Shown here: positions 25,801 to 34,013 of the stretch, in pieces | Numbering within the stretch: the stretch's first letter is position 1 | How the letters are laid out: the number at the start of each line of letters is the position of its first letter | NCBI GenBank assembly: GCA_946811185.2 | Contig: OX328098.1 | Location: 23,135,084 to 23,199,083, forward strand | DNA from: Hippopus hippopus | Taxonomy: Eukaryota > Mollusca > Bivalvia > Cardiida > Cardiidae | Direction of reading: 5' to 3' | Length of the DNA stretch: 64,000 nt | Position numbers and translations under genes: made by a program | The notes under the pieces: generated by a model | Told to the model about the DNA's origin: nothing | The model's input: the letters and a program-made list of their open reading frames with translations, nothing else | Databases searched by the model: none

Positions 25801-28800
25801 GTCTTGAATTTGGTGATTTAATTCGCAACGCGAATAACTATGCCTGCCTGGGGGGGACAATCGATTTTACTGCGTTGTTAGCGAAGAAACTGGGTTTCTA
25901 CTAAATTACTCCTAGTATAGTAGGTGTAGGTGGGTGTGGTCAAGCATTGACAGGGGTGATAAAACCCCGCCTTCTGATAACGACAAATCGTCGATGTTTG
26001 AAAAGTGCTTCATTTTTGTACAAAAAAAAAAAGAAAATGCAAATCTACTCTGTTTTCTTTTTAAAGATTTCATCTTATGGTTTAAACAGACCTATATTTA
26101 AACATGATTCATTAATAAAAAACAGAACAAACGATAGACCGAAACATTGCAGAATAGGGACGCTCATTTTACGTTAAACACGAGAATTGATAACGCTCAT
26201 TTCGAGAGCCCCCTCATTCTTTAATCTTATTGAAATTCTGATTTCAACCATATACAGAACAATTTAAATGAGACTACTTTCAGAACTTTTTTCATCATTT
26301 CTCTTCATATTATACTACAAACGAATTTAAATATTCATATAGGGCCTACCAGTGCCTCTTACGCCGTCTATCTTTTTTTAAAGATATTTCTTGTTATACT
26401 GCAAAGAAAATTTTCGTGATCTGATAGGATAATATCCCCCGCACACACATGTACATATCATGTACACTGCCAAAACCCACGTAAAAGCAGCTTTCCTTTT
26501 GGGAGCCCCGCATACATGACTACACCTTCAACACAACATTTAAAATGGCGTCGTTGATCGGTCGATACGAGCCGCCTGCAAGATTAAACATACTGAGTAG
26601 CCTGCACCATATTATTACTAGATCTAGTTTCCCTTGACGGTTGTCATTTAAACGAAAATAATGGATTATTTTTTTTTAAAAATAAATGAATATAGAACTT
26701 TACATGCAGTCTATTATCGCTTTGTGTCATTCTGAATCAAATACACGGGGGGTGGGGGATTAAAACGAGCCATCGCTTCGTCAGTTTAGCAAACTGTGAA
26801 GTGTCGAAACTCATACATCGTGCATAACGTTAAAAGGATAAAATTAATGGTCGTTTTAGGCAACAAATGGTCCTTTACTTTTGCCAACAAATCATTAAAA
26901 TTCATTTTTACTTACCTTGAGGTTGTTTAAATTCATGTTTAAATAAAAAATACGACGAATGTCTATCGCAGTGAAATCATCAAGATTATGCACCAAACTG
27001 CACGTTTTACCAAGGTTTCAGTGAAGTCAGTTCACAGTGACAGCAGTTTTTATTGAATTGGGGCACTCAGAAGGGGAATTCTATTTCGTCAGTGTACTCA
27101 ATTTTTGAGACCATAAAACAGGGAAATTTCGCTTAACACACGTGGGACGACATGACTCACCACAGCCGTGAACGAGTTTTCAAGTCCCCACCACCTGACC
27201 GTACAACTAATATTGTTACACGTGAAAATATTAAGACAGGATAGAAATTGCTGGTAATGAGCAATATCTCCATTTCCTACAAAGTTTTTTTTTTTCTGAA
27301 AGCTGATCTCTTGTGCAATAAATTTTGTTTCTCTCAGTCATCTGATCCAAATCTCTAAATTTTCTTAAACACCAAGGTTGACCTTACCCAATTTGATCCT
27401 TTGCCACATAACAAAATTCTAGACTGTTTATTTGTTTGTATTGGAGTTTAACACCAATTTAACAGCTTAGATCATGTCACTGAGGTCGGTGCGCCTACGC
27501 TTGTGTTTCCTGGCTTTTTCACAATAGTACTGAAACAAGTTTCTTTCTAAGCCTCATGTATCCGAGGTGAGAAGCGAAAATTACCGGAAAGAAAGTTTGC
27601 CTCAACCGGGTATCGAACCCACAACCACCAGGTCATAAGTCAGTTATGCTAATCACTGAGCTACCCGGCCAAGCACAAAAATTTAGACACGCATAATATT
27701 AAAAGCACGTGCAAACTACAATTCATTGTGGTGCAAATGATAGGATAAGTCTATGTAAAGGTAGAAAACAATGTGGTGAAAGGCGAAAATGTGCTGGTTA
27801 CCAACATTTTCTCTTTTTCCTACAATGTTTTCAAAAGTGTTCTTCTGCAGTATTGTTAGAATGCAGAGTCGTTTGGCAGAAAGTTAAGCACTATGTAAAC
27901 CCAACAGACTTTTCACTCTAGAAATAAAACAAAAGTGATTACTATTTCAAAGTTGATACTGTCCAGATTGTCTCAACATTGTGGACAGTGTAGATTGAAA
28001 ATAAGACTGCATGTTTTGTTCAGTCTTATCTTGAGCTATATTGTCTACAAAGGCAGATTTAGCTGTGAAAGGCACTACAAGTGTTTAAATTGAATAAGGA
28101 GAAGTTCACTTGACACGTCACAAAAATGTTAATGTGTTTCAGCAACCCTAAGAAAGGGTGTTTTTGAAAACAATGTGGCAAAAAAAGAGAACGCTGGTGA
28201 CCAGCGTGTTCCCCGTTAATGTTTCTCAGTAAGTCAAAAATCGATTCCACCATTGGAGCCAAATCCAGTTTGTCAGTTAAAAAAGCTTTTAGTATGGAAC
28301 TGTCTTTAGAATCTTTTGTAGCCTAGTAAAGACACGCTGTGAGAACAGTTACAGAAACAAGTTGCCAGAAGACCTCTGCAAAAGGCAAAGAATTCTTGAG
28401 AAAGTTTGCATGAGCTTCCATAACTAGTAATGAGTAAAGAAGTTTTCAGATTCAGGGGATTTTATCATGGAAGTGCTCTAGAGAAATCTGAAAAAAAAAG
28501 TTCATATCAAATTCATTTTTTTTTTTTTTGCTGTCAGAAAGAGCAGAATCTAAACTTTTCCCACTCCAAATTTACAAAAGTGTGCAGTCCAATGGCTTTT
28601 TTGACTGAAAGTTGCCACAGATAAACCACCGGTCATACACATTTTTTTTTTACCTGGAAATCCCTTGTTAACCAATATCTCTGCAAGTTCTTGTCTGATG
28701 GTTTTGTAATCAAAGTACATTCCACTTATCAGCATCATAATAAGTTTTGTGACACCTTTGTCATATTCTGTTAGGGCTTTCAATTCCTCCACCACCCACT

Positions 28801-31362
28801 TCATTTTTTCTATGGCCTCATCTTTCTATAAATAAAGAGTTATTATCAAAATAAAAGGAAATGACTTGTGACCACGAGGTTAGCTTGTCTAAAATTGATT
28901 GATTGTATAGTGTTAAACACCGTTTTCATAATCATTTCAGTTATATAGCGGTGGCCAGTGCACCTATCTATGCTTTCCTTGAGTTTCTTTTAGCAGTACT
29001 TCACACAATATTCTTTCCTACCCACTGGCTGCTTTCCCACATAAACTATCGTCAAAACAATGATCACTGGTGAGAGAGGAATGAATCTTGTCACAATGAC
29101 CATCATGAATCATCGGAAAGCAATTGGCCAAGCTGAGGATTTGAACCAGTGATGGGAGGTAAGCAGTATAACTTACCTGAAGATGAGGAAATCATTCGTT
29201 CAAAATATGGTAAAGCCAAAATGATGCTAGTTATGGGTCCTAAGTGTTCAGAAAAGTAATTTTCAAGTACACCTAGACAAGTCTGTATTTTCCAAAATAG
29301 ATCAAGATCAGACTGCACATTTTGTGATCTCTACAGGCCTCAAAAGCAACAATACTTGTGAAAAGCACTGCAAGAGTTAACTTTCTACCAAACAACAAAA
29401 TTTTAGACTTGTCGAAGCATTTGAAAGCATTTGAAGATAACATTTCAATCAAATCTTGATCAAATGATGAATTTGTCTCTAAAAGTATGCAAAATATTGT
29501 GGGAAAAGGTGTAATGGTGGTCACCAGTATTTTCCCATTTTCCCACAATATTTTCAAAACCCTTCTTCCTCAGGGTCATTACAACTCGGGGTTCTGAGGA
29601 AAAGGATTAAACAGTACTTACAGAAAGATTGCGGTATCTTTTATATTTCTCAAAATTAGGATCTGGTGGAATCTCTTCTTTCTTTGCAACAGGGGGTTTC
29701 TTATTTTCAGAAGATGGTTTCAAATTCTGCTCTTGAGATGGTTCAGTTTTCTTTTCTTCTGCAACTTCAATCTTTTGCTTTGTGTCTGGTCCATCTTTCG
29801 TTCCACCTGTAACAGTATCTGTATTGTCATTTGTTTTATCTTAAATACAGGGTGACAAAATAAAATGCCACCCATAAAATCGTCAATAAAATTCACAATC
29901 CTTTCTGCAATCCAACCATATTGGGTACAAATGAACTTCTTCAGTCTATGCCTGTCTTGTCCACCAAGTTTCAGCCATGAATGTCCAACAGTCTTCGTTT
30001 TATCTCCATCCCATGATATGCTCCAAATGTGCACCTTTGCATTGCAAGCGACATGCAAGATTGACAATCTGACACACTCTTCCCTCAGCATTGATTGCTT
30101 TGAGAGAACTCAAAGAACATAACATCTTCCCCACCAGAAGATTGTCTGCAGTGGCCTGAGTGCCCTCCATCAGGTACACTGCATGGGTTGCAATATCAAA
30201 ACAGACCAGAATGAACAGACAATCACGACCAATACTGAGCCCTACCTAGTGCTTCTTAAGAAGTTTTAGGCAGACCAAGAGGTGTTGTGAGGGATGAACA
30301 GTGGTTTCAACAGGATGGAGCAACTCCCTGACTTCAAATGACTCGTTGGAATGGCTGCTGGGCCACTTTGGTGATCGTCTCATCAGTAGGAGGTGTGATC
30401 TTGAAAGGACTTCACACTCACCCGACCTTAAACCCCCCCCCCCCCCAGATTTATTCCTGTGGGGTTATCTCAAAGATAATGTCTATCAGAACAACCCCTA
30501 GACAATTCCTGAACTGAAGAGGGCCATCACCGCCAAAATCAGGGCAATACCGAGGGAGGAGTGTGTGTCAGAGTATTTGACAATTTTGCATGTCGTATCC
30601 AGGTGTGCTTGCAACGCAGAGGTGCACATTTGGAGTATATCATGAAACAAAACAAAGACTATTGGACATTCATGGCTGAAACTTGGTGGACAAGTCAGGC
30701 ATAGACTGAAGTTCATTTGTACCAAATATGGTTGGATTGCAGAAAGGATTGTGAATGTTATTAATAATTTCATGGGTGGCATTTTTTGGGGGTCACCCTG
30801 TAACAAAAACAAGTTGTTAAGGTGAGAAAGTGTTTTGTACAAGGAAATTCTACCTTTAGCCACAATAATTCAAAAGTAGTGTGCTGAAAGATAACATAAT
30901 AGTTGTTCACAACTGACATTGACTTAGCTTAATATCACCTGATTTCATCTTAGACTTGCCTTCTGATTTTCTTTGCAGCATAATTTCTCTTTCATTTAAC
31001 CCATCCCTACCTGCATTCTTTTCACCTTCTTCAAATTCACTTTTTTCCTTGGTTTCTGGTTTGAATGTTTCACTTTTAGGACTGTCTTTGACAGGGTTCT
31101 CTGACCTTCCATTTTGGGCAGATTCCTGGTGTTCTCCGTCAATCTGTTCCATATGGTTTATTTCATTCTTAACTGGTCCTACTCCATTGGCCAATTTTTG
31201 ATCATTGGTTCTCCCATCTGCTGATTCATCAGGTAATTTTGTTCTATTATTTAATTGTTTTTCGGTTTTACTGCTACCAGATTTAATCCGTTCTGTTGAT
31301 ATGTCTTTTTTCTGTTCATTGATAGACATAGGCCTTTTCATATGATTTGAGGAATTCATCAT
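1797..31362 (-). CDS. ARM-TIR-SAM domain protein (16 coding exons)
   Basis: Spliced CDS, minus strand. Exons in order of translation: 31362-30939, 29806-29622, 28825-28654, 25312-25182, 24497-24414, 22989-22891, 22442-22331, 19694-19561, 18483-18231, 17802-17711, 15551-15410, 6958-6743, 5935-5879, 3907-3808, 2869-2797, 1895-1797. Every boundary has an AG acceptor and GT donor, every junction phase matches, and the total is 2373 nt (790 aa plus TAA). Residues 1-200 are charged and low in complexity. About 204-531 is alpha-helical with armadillo-like repeats (ACRLLWTLSFDKN; KKNASGALWVIG). About 541-665 is a TIR domain (HVMLSYSW; GYTVWIDVE; LLCMSEKYKNSPNCR; Trp635 in KPDGWLGIILG). About 718-787 is SAM-like (VSSWLQHE; FKIDGKLL; APEFFYQCLEKRL). 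Known family behaviour: TIR domains with this glutamate can cleave NAD+, and SAM domains oligomerise. Function here is inferred. It resembles SARM1-type proteins but the domain order differs, so no gene symbol is given. The start ATG at 31362 has an in-frame stop just upstream (TAA at about 31374) and A at -3. Confidence 0.88.
2797..2869 (-). CDS. Exon: SAM-like domain core
   Basis: 73 nt, phase 2 in, phase 0 out. Acceptor ttactttacag, donor gtaagc. Encodes CLSQFEKFKIDGKLLTQLIV, then MRSE. 'F....IDG..LL.L' is the SAM signature. Confidence 0.88.
3808..3907 (-). CDS. Exon: start of the SAM-like domain
   Basis: 100 nt, phase 1 in, phase 2 out. The acceptor has a run of T before AG; donor gtatgt. 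Encodes KRQQTLTSLRSSVLSMGQSD, then VSSWLQHEAKLS. 'W...V/L' is typical of SAM helix 1. Confidence 0.85.
3940..4650. repeat. Degenerate minisatellite, GATAGAAAATATTGTTATC unit
   Basis: Roughly 35-40-bp imperfect units (AAGGATAGAAAATATTGTTA, ATTTGCAAGGATAGAAAA, TTTACAAGGATACGAAATTG). Lies in the intron between exons 5935-5879 and 3907-3808. Confidence 0.75.
4675..4733. repeat. A/T/C homopolymer cluster
   Basis: Consecutive runs of A, T, C and A, prone to sequencing and assembly error. Confidence 0.9.
5879..5935 (-). CDS. Exon: TIR-SAM linker
   Basis: 57 nt (phase 1 in and out, symmetric). Acceptor cattaattcag, donor gtaagt. Encodes DTDGPLVASSASNTYAHP, a flexible linker. It joins the flanking exons in frame and could be skipped without a frameshift. 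Confidence 0.75.
6743..6958 (-). CDS. Exon: C-terminal half of the TIR domain
   Basis: 216 nt, phase 1 in, phase 1 out. Acceptor tttctgttaaatag, donor gtacga. Encodes EAEYTFQLRKNYIPLMMQKK, then YKPDGWLGIILGAKLFFDFS and KPFQGLLKEL. The IPLMMQ..Y.PDGWLG motif is the conserved end of this TIR class. After it comes a Thr/Ser/Pro linker. If the donor were ignored, the frame would read on to a TAA at 6720-6722, giving a short alternative C-terminus without SAM. Confidence 0.95.
7589..8180. mobile_element. Solo LTR nested in the mariner
   Basis: 592 bp beginning TGTTACGAGCC and ending TTACATAACA (TG..CA, with TGTTA/TAACA inverted ends), flanked by GTAT at 7585-7588 and 8181-8184. The second mariner copy at about 20 kb lacks this segment, which confirms the insertion. 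It contains AATAAA-type signals and no coding capacity, as expected of an LTR left after recombination. Confidence 0.75.
8203..9210 (+). pseudogene. Decayed mariner transposase
   Basis: Fragments in shifting frames: start near MSDDVLFEPRV, HTH region with DDPTSGRPS, LLTPKRMGVRFEIR, first catalytic Asp in CDETLLHF, second in HQDNA, third region TPFDPLVVHVLK. Many in-frame stops mean no functional enzyme. Confidence 0.8.
10419..10628. mobile_element. TTAA-bounded palindromic MITE (family B) inside satellite
   Basis: 210 bp bounded by TTAA, with CTTAGGCTGCTAA and the inverse TTAGCAGGATAAG at the ends. Core GTGTAGATCAAGATCAGA..GTCTGATCTTGGATCTACAC forms a long hairpin. TTAA targets and CCCTT-like ends suggest piggyBac-type mobilisation. 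Confidence 0.75.
14585..14850 (-). repeat. SINE-like repeat (type 3)
   Basis: TTGTTTGGTGTTAAACACCA, CCTTGAGTTTCCTCTACCAA and CATGTTCGTAACCACTGAGC (a tRNA-like head on the minus strand). Confidence 0.55.
15410..15551 (-). CDS. Exon: TIR domain core with putative catalytic glutamate
   Basis: 142 nt, phase 0 in, phase 1 out. Acceptor tctcaaacacag, donor gtcagt. Encodes AAGYTVWIDVERMGGSTLEA, then MAEAIEQAVVVLLCMSEKYK and NSPNCRT. The glutamate in STLEAM (codon at 15497-15495, residue 581) aligns by eye with the catalytic Glu of SARM1-type TIR NADases. The preceding IDVE and the BB-loop have the same spacing as in SARM1. The alignment is from memory of the family, not computed. Confidence 0.95.
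16310..16396 (+). repeat. tRNA-like module (Lys-TTT-like), copy 1
   Basis: TTGGCTCAGTGGTTATGG resembles a D-arm/A-box, GGTCTTTTAAACC an anticodon stem-loop with TTT, and CGGGTTCGAATCCC a T-arm. Extra bases (AAAACGAGGATATTTGTCC) in the variable region and no matching acceptor stem argue against a functional tRNA gene; more likely a SINE head. Confidence 0.6.
16625..16716 (+). repeat. tRNA-like module, copy 2
   Basis: Nearly identical to the module at 16310, with GGATATGG in place of GGTTATGG. Part of the same composite insertion. Confidence 0.6.
16785..16880 (-). repeat. tRNA-like module, inverted copy
   Basis: Minus-strand copy: TTTGGCTCAGTGGTTAAGG, GGTCTTTTAAACCTC and GGGTTCGAATCCC are read on the reverse strand. 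With copy 2 it gives a foldback. Confidence 0.6.
17711..17802 (-). CDS. Exon: start of the TIR domain
   Basis: 92 nt, phase 1 in, phase 0 out. Acceptor gtgaatttcag, donor gtaggt. Encodes QQSTTSRQHVMLSYSWSDKE and then IVLKIKDKLK. 'HVMLSYSW' is the betaA strand/box 1 of a TIR domain of the TIR_2-like class found in invertebrate ARM-TIR proteins. Confidence 0.92.
18231..18483 (-). CDS. Exon: two well-formed armadillo repeats
   Basis: 253 nt, phase 0 in, phase 1 out. Acceptor catctttcacag. Encodes IVDKGAIPVAMKMLATED, then ACRLLWTLSFDKNVREKI, then LLDGLKSSPDSQVKKNA and SGALWVIGGEND. This is the most canonical ARM sequence in the gene. The donor chosen is GAAACAC|gtaggt because it gives phase 1, matching the next exon. 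An overlapping donor (gtactt) 4 nt later is in the wrong phase. Confidence 0.93.
19561..19694 (-). CDS. Exon: armadillo-type region
   Basis: 134 nt, phase 1 in, phase 0 out. Acceptor ctctatttgcag, donor gtatgg. Encodes ETIECIINWTDSALKS, then GFTPFELIDGLNKLAVND, ending at NKMT. The 'PFELIDGLNKLAVND...K' segment is a clear ARM repeat start. Confidence 0.9.
19980..21301 (+). mobile_element. Second mariner copy, dead, no LTR
   Basis: Closely related to 7447-9336. The 5' end is decayed (CATAAAGATCATGGACCA); the 3' end CTTTCTGATCACCCCTAG is clearer. The transposase is broken (KTDFEK-like start, SGRPSISVIDKIITDVEQLI, LLTPKPMGVRVEIR). It lies in the intron between exons 22442-22331 and 19694-19561. 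Confidence 0.88.
22331..22442 (-). CDS. Exon: armadillo-type region
   Basis: 112 nt, phase 0 in, phase 1 out. Acceptor tcttaacag, donor gtaact. Encodes VLAPFLHEDDEMLKILANLT, a recognisable ARM helix pattern ('L..FL...D.E....L.NL'), then HIVDEDTNKKQILGQ. Confidence 0.9.
22891..22989 (-). CDS. Exon: armadillo-type region
   Basis: 99 nt (33 codons), phase 0 on both sides. Acceptor ttttattacag, donor gtaatg. Encodes NVFYVIKASISILHNIA, which has the typical 'A..IL.NIA' helix-3 pattern of armadillo repeats, then HHFDDNKTSE. Confidence 0.88.
23491..23550. repeat. Imperfect (CA)n/(CACACCCA)n then (TA)n
   Basis: ACACACGAAACACACACCCA, CACACACACCCCCACACACA, then TATATATA. Intronic. Confidence 0.9.
24414..24497 (-). 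CDS. Exon: armadillo-type region
   Basis: 84 nt (28 codons), phase 0 on both sides. Acceptor gttaactttcag, donor gtaaac. Encodes ALAEHNVVTLLTINC and ETYNTSK. A symmetric exon of this kind could be skipped without shifting frame. Confidence 0.85.
25182..25312 (-). CDS. Exon: armadillo-type helices, WFPAYFIYNTWWNYSD segment
   Basis: 131 nt, phase 1 in, phase 0 out. Acceptor ttcttttgcag, donor gtacca. Encodes ELSLMIIKEFNKLGLF, then WFPAYFIYNTWWNYSDASIQ. The aromatic-rich stretch is unusual for a canonical ARM repeat and may cap the helical stack. Confidence 0.87.
26180..27200. other. Intronic low-repeat stretch
   Basis: Holds the candidate alternative first exon (26916-26936) and a run AAAATGGCGTCGTTGATCGG (plus strand, about 26542) resembling a YY1-type promoter/start motif. 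The following 30-codon frame has no homology I recognise. Confidence 0.4.
26916..26936 (-). CDS. Possible alternative first exon inside an intron
   Basis: ATG followed by six codons (MNLNNLK) and a strong donor AAG|gtaagt, within the intron between the exons at 28654 and 25182. The surrounding 26.5-27.2 kb is less repeat-rich and has several CpGs. Phase 0 does not match the next exon (25312, phase 1) but would match 24497. It may be an internal promoter, or chance. Confidence 0.25.
27425..27673 (-). repeat. tRNA-derived SINE (type 1)
   Basis: Minus strand: GGCCGGGTAGCTCAGTGATT, GGGTTCGATACCCGG, GCAAACTTTCTTTCCGG, tail AAACTCCAATACAAACAAAT. Best preserved copy of the type. Confidence 0.78.
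28654..28825 (-). CDS. Exon: first helices of the armadillo-type region
   Basis: 172 nt, phase 0 in, phase 1 out, acceptor ttatttatag, donor gtaaaa. Encodes KDEAIEKMKWVVEELKAL and, later, TIRQELAEILVNKGFP. The amphipathic pattern and the 'L..G.P' turn match armadillo/HEAT-like helices. Confidence 0.88.
28895..29158 (-). repeat. SINE-like repeat (type 3)
   Basis: GATTGATTGTATAGTGTTAA, TTATTTCAGTTATATAGCGG, TCCTTGAGTTTCTTTTAGCA and AGAGAGGAATGAATCTTGTC. Same family at 14585-14850 and, reversed, at 44535-44790 and 48005-48300; decayed copies at 2338-2588 and 3300-3490. Confidence 0.6.
29622..29806 (-). CDS. Exon: Lys/Glu/Pro-rich linker before the armadillo region
   Basis: 185 nt, phase 1 in, phase 0 out, donor gtaagt. 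Encodes GTKDGPDTKQKIE at the start and PPDPNFEKYKRYRNLS at the end. The last part looks like the beginning of the folded region; the first part is disordered. It fits the exons either side in frame. Confidence 0.85.
29848..30800 (+). mobile_element. Tc1/mariner-superfamily element with long inverted repeats
   Basis: Ends CAGGGTGACAAAATAAAATG and, inversely, GGTGGCATTTTTTGGGGGTC then ACCCTG, flanked by TA. Inverted similarity continues for about 200 bp per side. The interior encodes remnants of a DDE transposase (WFQQDGATP; SHSPDLKP; DLFLWGYLKDNVYQNNP) interrupted by a stop, with a poly-C run altering the spacing to the last Asp. It lies in the intron between exons 31390-30939 and 29806-29622. 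Confidence 0.85.
30283..30501 (+). pseudogene. Transposase fragment of the 29848-30800 element
   Basis: Reads EQWFQQDGATP then a stop, then LEWLLGHFGDRLISRR and DLFLWGYLKD. The QQDGA and PDLxP..D..LWGYLK motifs are those of Tc1/mariner-like DDE enzymes. Too short and interrupted to be active. Confidence 0.75.
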
Positions 31363-31390
31363 TTTGGTTCTTTATTCTTGTCATAAATTT
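30939..31390 (-). CDS. Exon with main ATG; charged low-complexity N-terminus
   Basis: Coding from ATG 31362 (MMNSSNHMKRPMS) to the donor at 30938 (TCAG|gtgata), phase 1 out. Rich in E, K, S, D, N and Q with no globular domain, so probably disordered. Possible 3' splice acceptors lie at 31391 (acatctag) and at 31417 (tatacttctag), so the exon may extend 28 or 54 nt into leader. In the main frame the 28-nt extension contains stops, so translation of the main ORF must begin at or after 31362. Confidence 0.82.
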
Positions 31391-32147
31391 CTAGATGTTG
31401 TAAAGAGATCCTTTGCCTAGAAGTATACAAAACAACATGACTGTTATGAATAATTAATTGACTGGCTATTAAACCAAATGAGGCATGCTCTGAGAAAATG
31501 TTTAATGCTGTGAAAAACTAATGACCCAGGTCAGTCTGCGCATAGGATACAGGCTGACCTGGGTCGAAACTTTTGCTATTGGTCAATTTTCTGCATGCCC
31601 AAGGACCATTCTACCTAATAACACGGTTGGTTTTTAGACAAAATGGGTTTTATGGATACATTATGTGCTGACTTGCTCGGTATCATGCATCAAAGAGATA
31701 CATTAAACCCCCTTTACCAGAGCATGGCTCACGTATAAAGACAACTTTGAAAACATCCTTGAAAAGGGATAACCAACATGAACTAAGGCAAACTGTCACA
31801 ATGTTTTAAAAAGTAGTCTGTTGCAAGGTGAAGAGAGGTCTGCAAGAGATTTAACCCTTAACCAAAGAACAAAATTTTAGACTTGCCAAAACTGAAAACT
31901 CTTTTTTCGATGAAAAAAATAATTAAGACTCAAAATTAAAAATTTGCTCATGGCAGGACTAAAATCATTGCGGGAAAAGGAGAAAATACTGGATACCAGT
32001 ATTTGCTCCTTTTCCCACAATGTTTTTAAAATCCTTCTCCTTCAGGGTCGTTAAAACTCGGGATTGTGAGGTAAAGGGTTAAAGTAAAACCTTCAGGACC
32101 AGTATTAATCCTTTACCATACAATCTCGTATTTTAAAGATCCGTGCC

Positions 32148-32469
32148 GGGCCCCGTTTTACTAAAGTAGTTACGAACAAAATTTGCTTAAGTTTTACGTA
32201 ACTATAGTATATTGGCATTAATCTGCTACGAGATACGAGATAACTATCATGATTATTTTAGGAAACTATTGCAATAAATCAAAGTTTCCTGGAAATTTTC
32301 ATCTTTTCATTTTATCTAGATTTTCCAGGAAACTTCGATTTATCGCAATAGTTTTCTAAAATAATCATGATAGTTATCATGTATCTCGTAGTAGATTAAT
32401 GCCACTATACTATAGTTACGTAAAACTTACGCAAATTTTGTTCGTAACTATCTTAGTAAAACGGGGCCC
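32148..32469. mobile_element. 322-bp foldback element
   Basis: Near-perfect inverted repeat: GGGCCCCGTTTTACTAAAGT ... ATCATGATTATTTTAGGAAA ... TTTCTAAAATAATCATGATA ... TAGTAAAACGGGGCCC. Arms are about 145 bp around a short AT-rich loop (TTCATCTTTTCATTTTATCT). No coding capacity. Intronic. Confidence 0.88.
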
Positions 32470-32964
32470 AGGCAGCTGCTGGCAGCTGGAGGAGAAAGGC
32501 TTTTAGAAAACATTGTGGGAAAAAGGAGAAAATGATGGTGACCAACATTTTCTCCTTTTCCGACAATAATTTCTACACTTTCAAAGACAAAATCTGGATT
32601 GCATATCTATAATTTTTCATCTAAATATGCTATCAGTTTGGACAATTTCTTTGTCATATGTTAAAGTAATAGAAATAGTCCGTTACCACAAAATCACTTG
32701 TTTTAACAATGCTAAAGAAAGAGGCTTTTGAAAACATGGTAGGAAAAGGAGAAAATGCTGGTAACACTCTTTTCTACCCTAACAAATTATGAATCATCAT
32801 TTGATCTACATTTTTGTTGTCTGCAAATGCTTTCAATTGGGACCATTGACCCTTAGAACGCTGAATCAATTAAATCGACTTTTTAAATAAGCCACAACAG
32901 CTCAAATATTGATATTGATATTGATAAGGGTGTCTGGGCCAGAGTACATGTATTTAACAAAGTA

Positions 32965-33031
32965 GTGGACAGAGCAGATCAAGATCAGACTGCACATTCT
33001 CTGCAGTCTGATCTTGATCTACACTGTCCAC
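32965..33031. repeat. Family B hairpin core
   Basis: GTGGACAGAGCAGATCAAGA and its near-complement TCTTGATCTACACTGTCCAC enclose the palindromic AGACTGCACATTCTCTGCAGTCT. Other copies or decayed cores are at about 3180-3245, 6425-6480, 18915-18960, 24250-24335, 27960-28045, 37925-37985, 39765-39815, 41515-41575 and 43685-43740. Confidence 0.75.
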
Positions 33032-33493
33032 AAAAACAACTTAAATTGGTTCCAGTGCTTTAAAGGTTAACAATGTTTGTTGTCTGGTAAAGAGTTAAAG
33101 AATAAACTAGGATATATCAGAGCCATTGTGAGCCCTTTCCCTATGAATCTGTTGTTTTCATGACCTTGAGAAACAAAACTTTTGAAAACATCATTGGAAA
33201 AGGAGATATCCAGGTAACCAGCATTTATTCCCTTTCCAACATTATTTTCTTATCATTGAACCATTTCCCAAATACATGTAGATATAACAATTCTTATACT
33301 ATCCCAAATTCGAAACATCAGCAGTTGGCACATTCAAATATTGTTACAAAAAAGATTACGTTTCCTGATAGGGTAGAAAACAATGTTGCCGAAAAAGAAA
33401 ATATAGGTTACCAGCTATTGCTCTTTTGCTCACAATGTTTTCAAAAGTTATGTGCTACAGTGTAATGGAAACTTGGTATTGCTTGGTAAAGGG

Positions 33494-33706
33494 TTAACTC
33501 TTTACCAAACAACATAATTTTAGACTTGTCTAAAATGAGAGTATTGTCAGACAACAATGAGAATGTGACCCAAATGTAAGGACTCAACATTTTTGGGAAC
33601 ATGGAAAAAAAACTGGTTGCCAGCACTTTCTCTTTCTTCCACAATGTTTTCAAAAGCTTTGTTCCGCTGGATTGTCAGAACTCTGGATTGTTCTGTAAAG
33701 GGTTAA
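33494..33706. mobile_element. TTAA-bounded palindromic MITE (family A), full length
   Basis: 213 bp. Ends TTAACTCTTTACCAAACAA and TTGTTCTGTAAAGGGTTAA. Internal AAAATTTTAGACTTGTC-type arm, then the AAACTGGTTGCCAGCACTTT hairpin, then CACAATGTTTTCAAAAGC. Typical of the most abundant repeat in this window. Confidence 0.8.
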
Positions 33707-34013
33707 ATACATAAATTTTATCAGATGGCCAATATTTAATTTTGTCTTCAAATGCTCTCAAAATGTACCATAGACTTAAATATTGTTATGTGGTGAAGAG
33801 TTAACCTTTTAACACACTATCCAAAGTTTTAAAGCCCTGATGAAGAGGGCCTTTAAAAACAATATGGAAAAAGGAGAAAATGTTGGTTACAAGCATTTTC
33901 TCCTTTCCCCACAATTTTTTCCTCTTTTTCACAGACAAATTCCATCAGTTGAATCTGATCTGTCATCTGCAAAGACTTTGACTATGGACCAGTCTAAATT
34001 TTTTTGTACCTGG

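Noticed and set aside
26542..26640. 30-codon plus-strand ORF MASLIGRYEPPARLNILSS
   Set aside because: Short, no donor in frame, and no recognised similarity; the ATGGCG context may be a promoter motif instead.
29720..30122. Open frames of 123 and 85 codons
   Set aside because: They overlap exon 29622-29806 and the inverted repeat of the Tc1/mariner element in non-coding frames.
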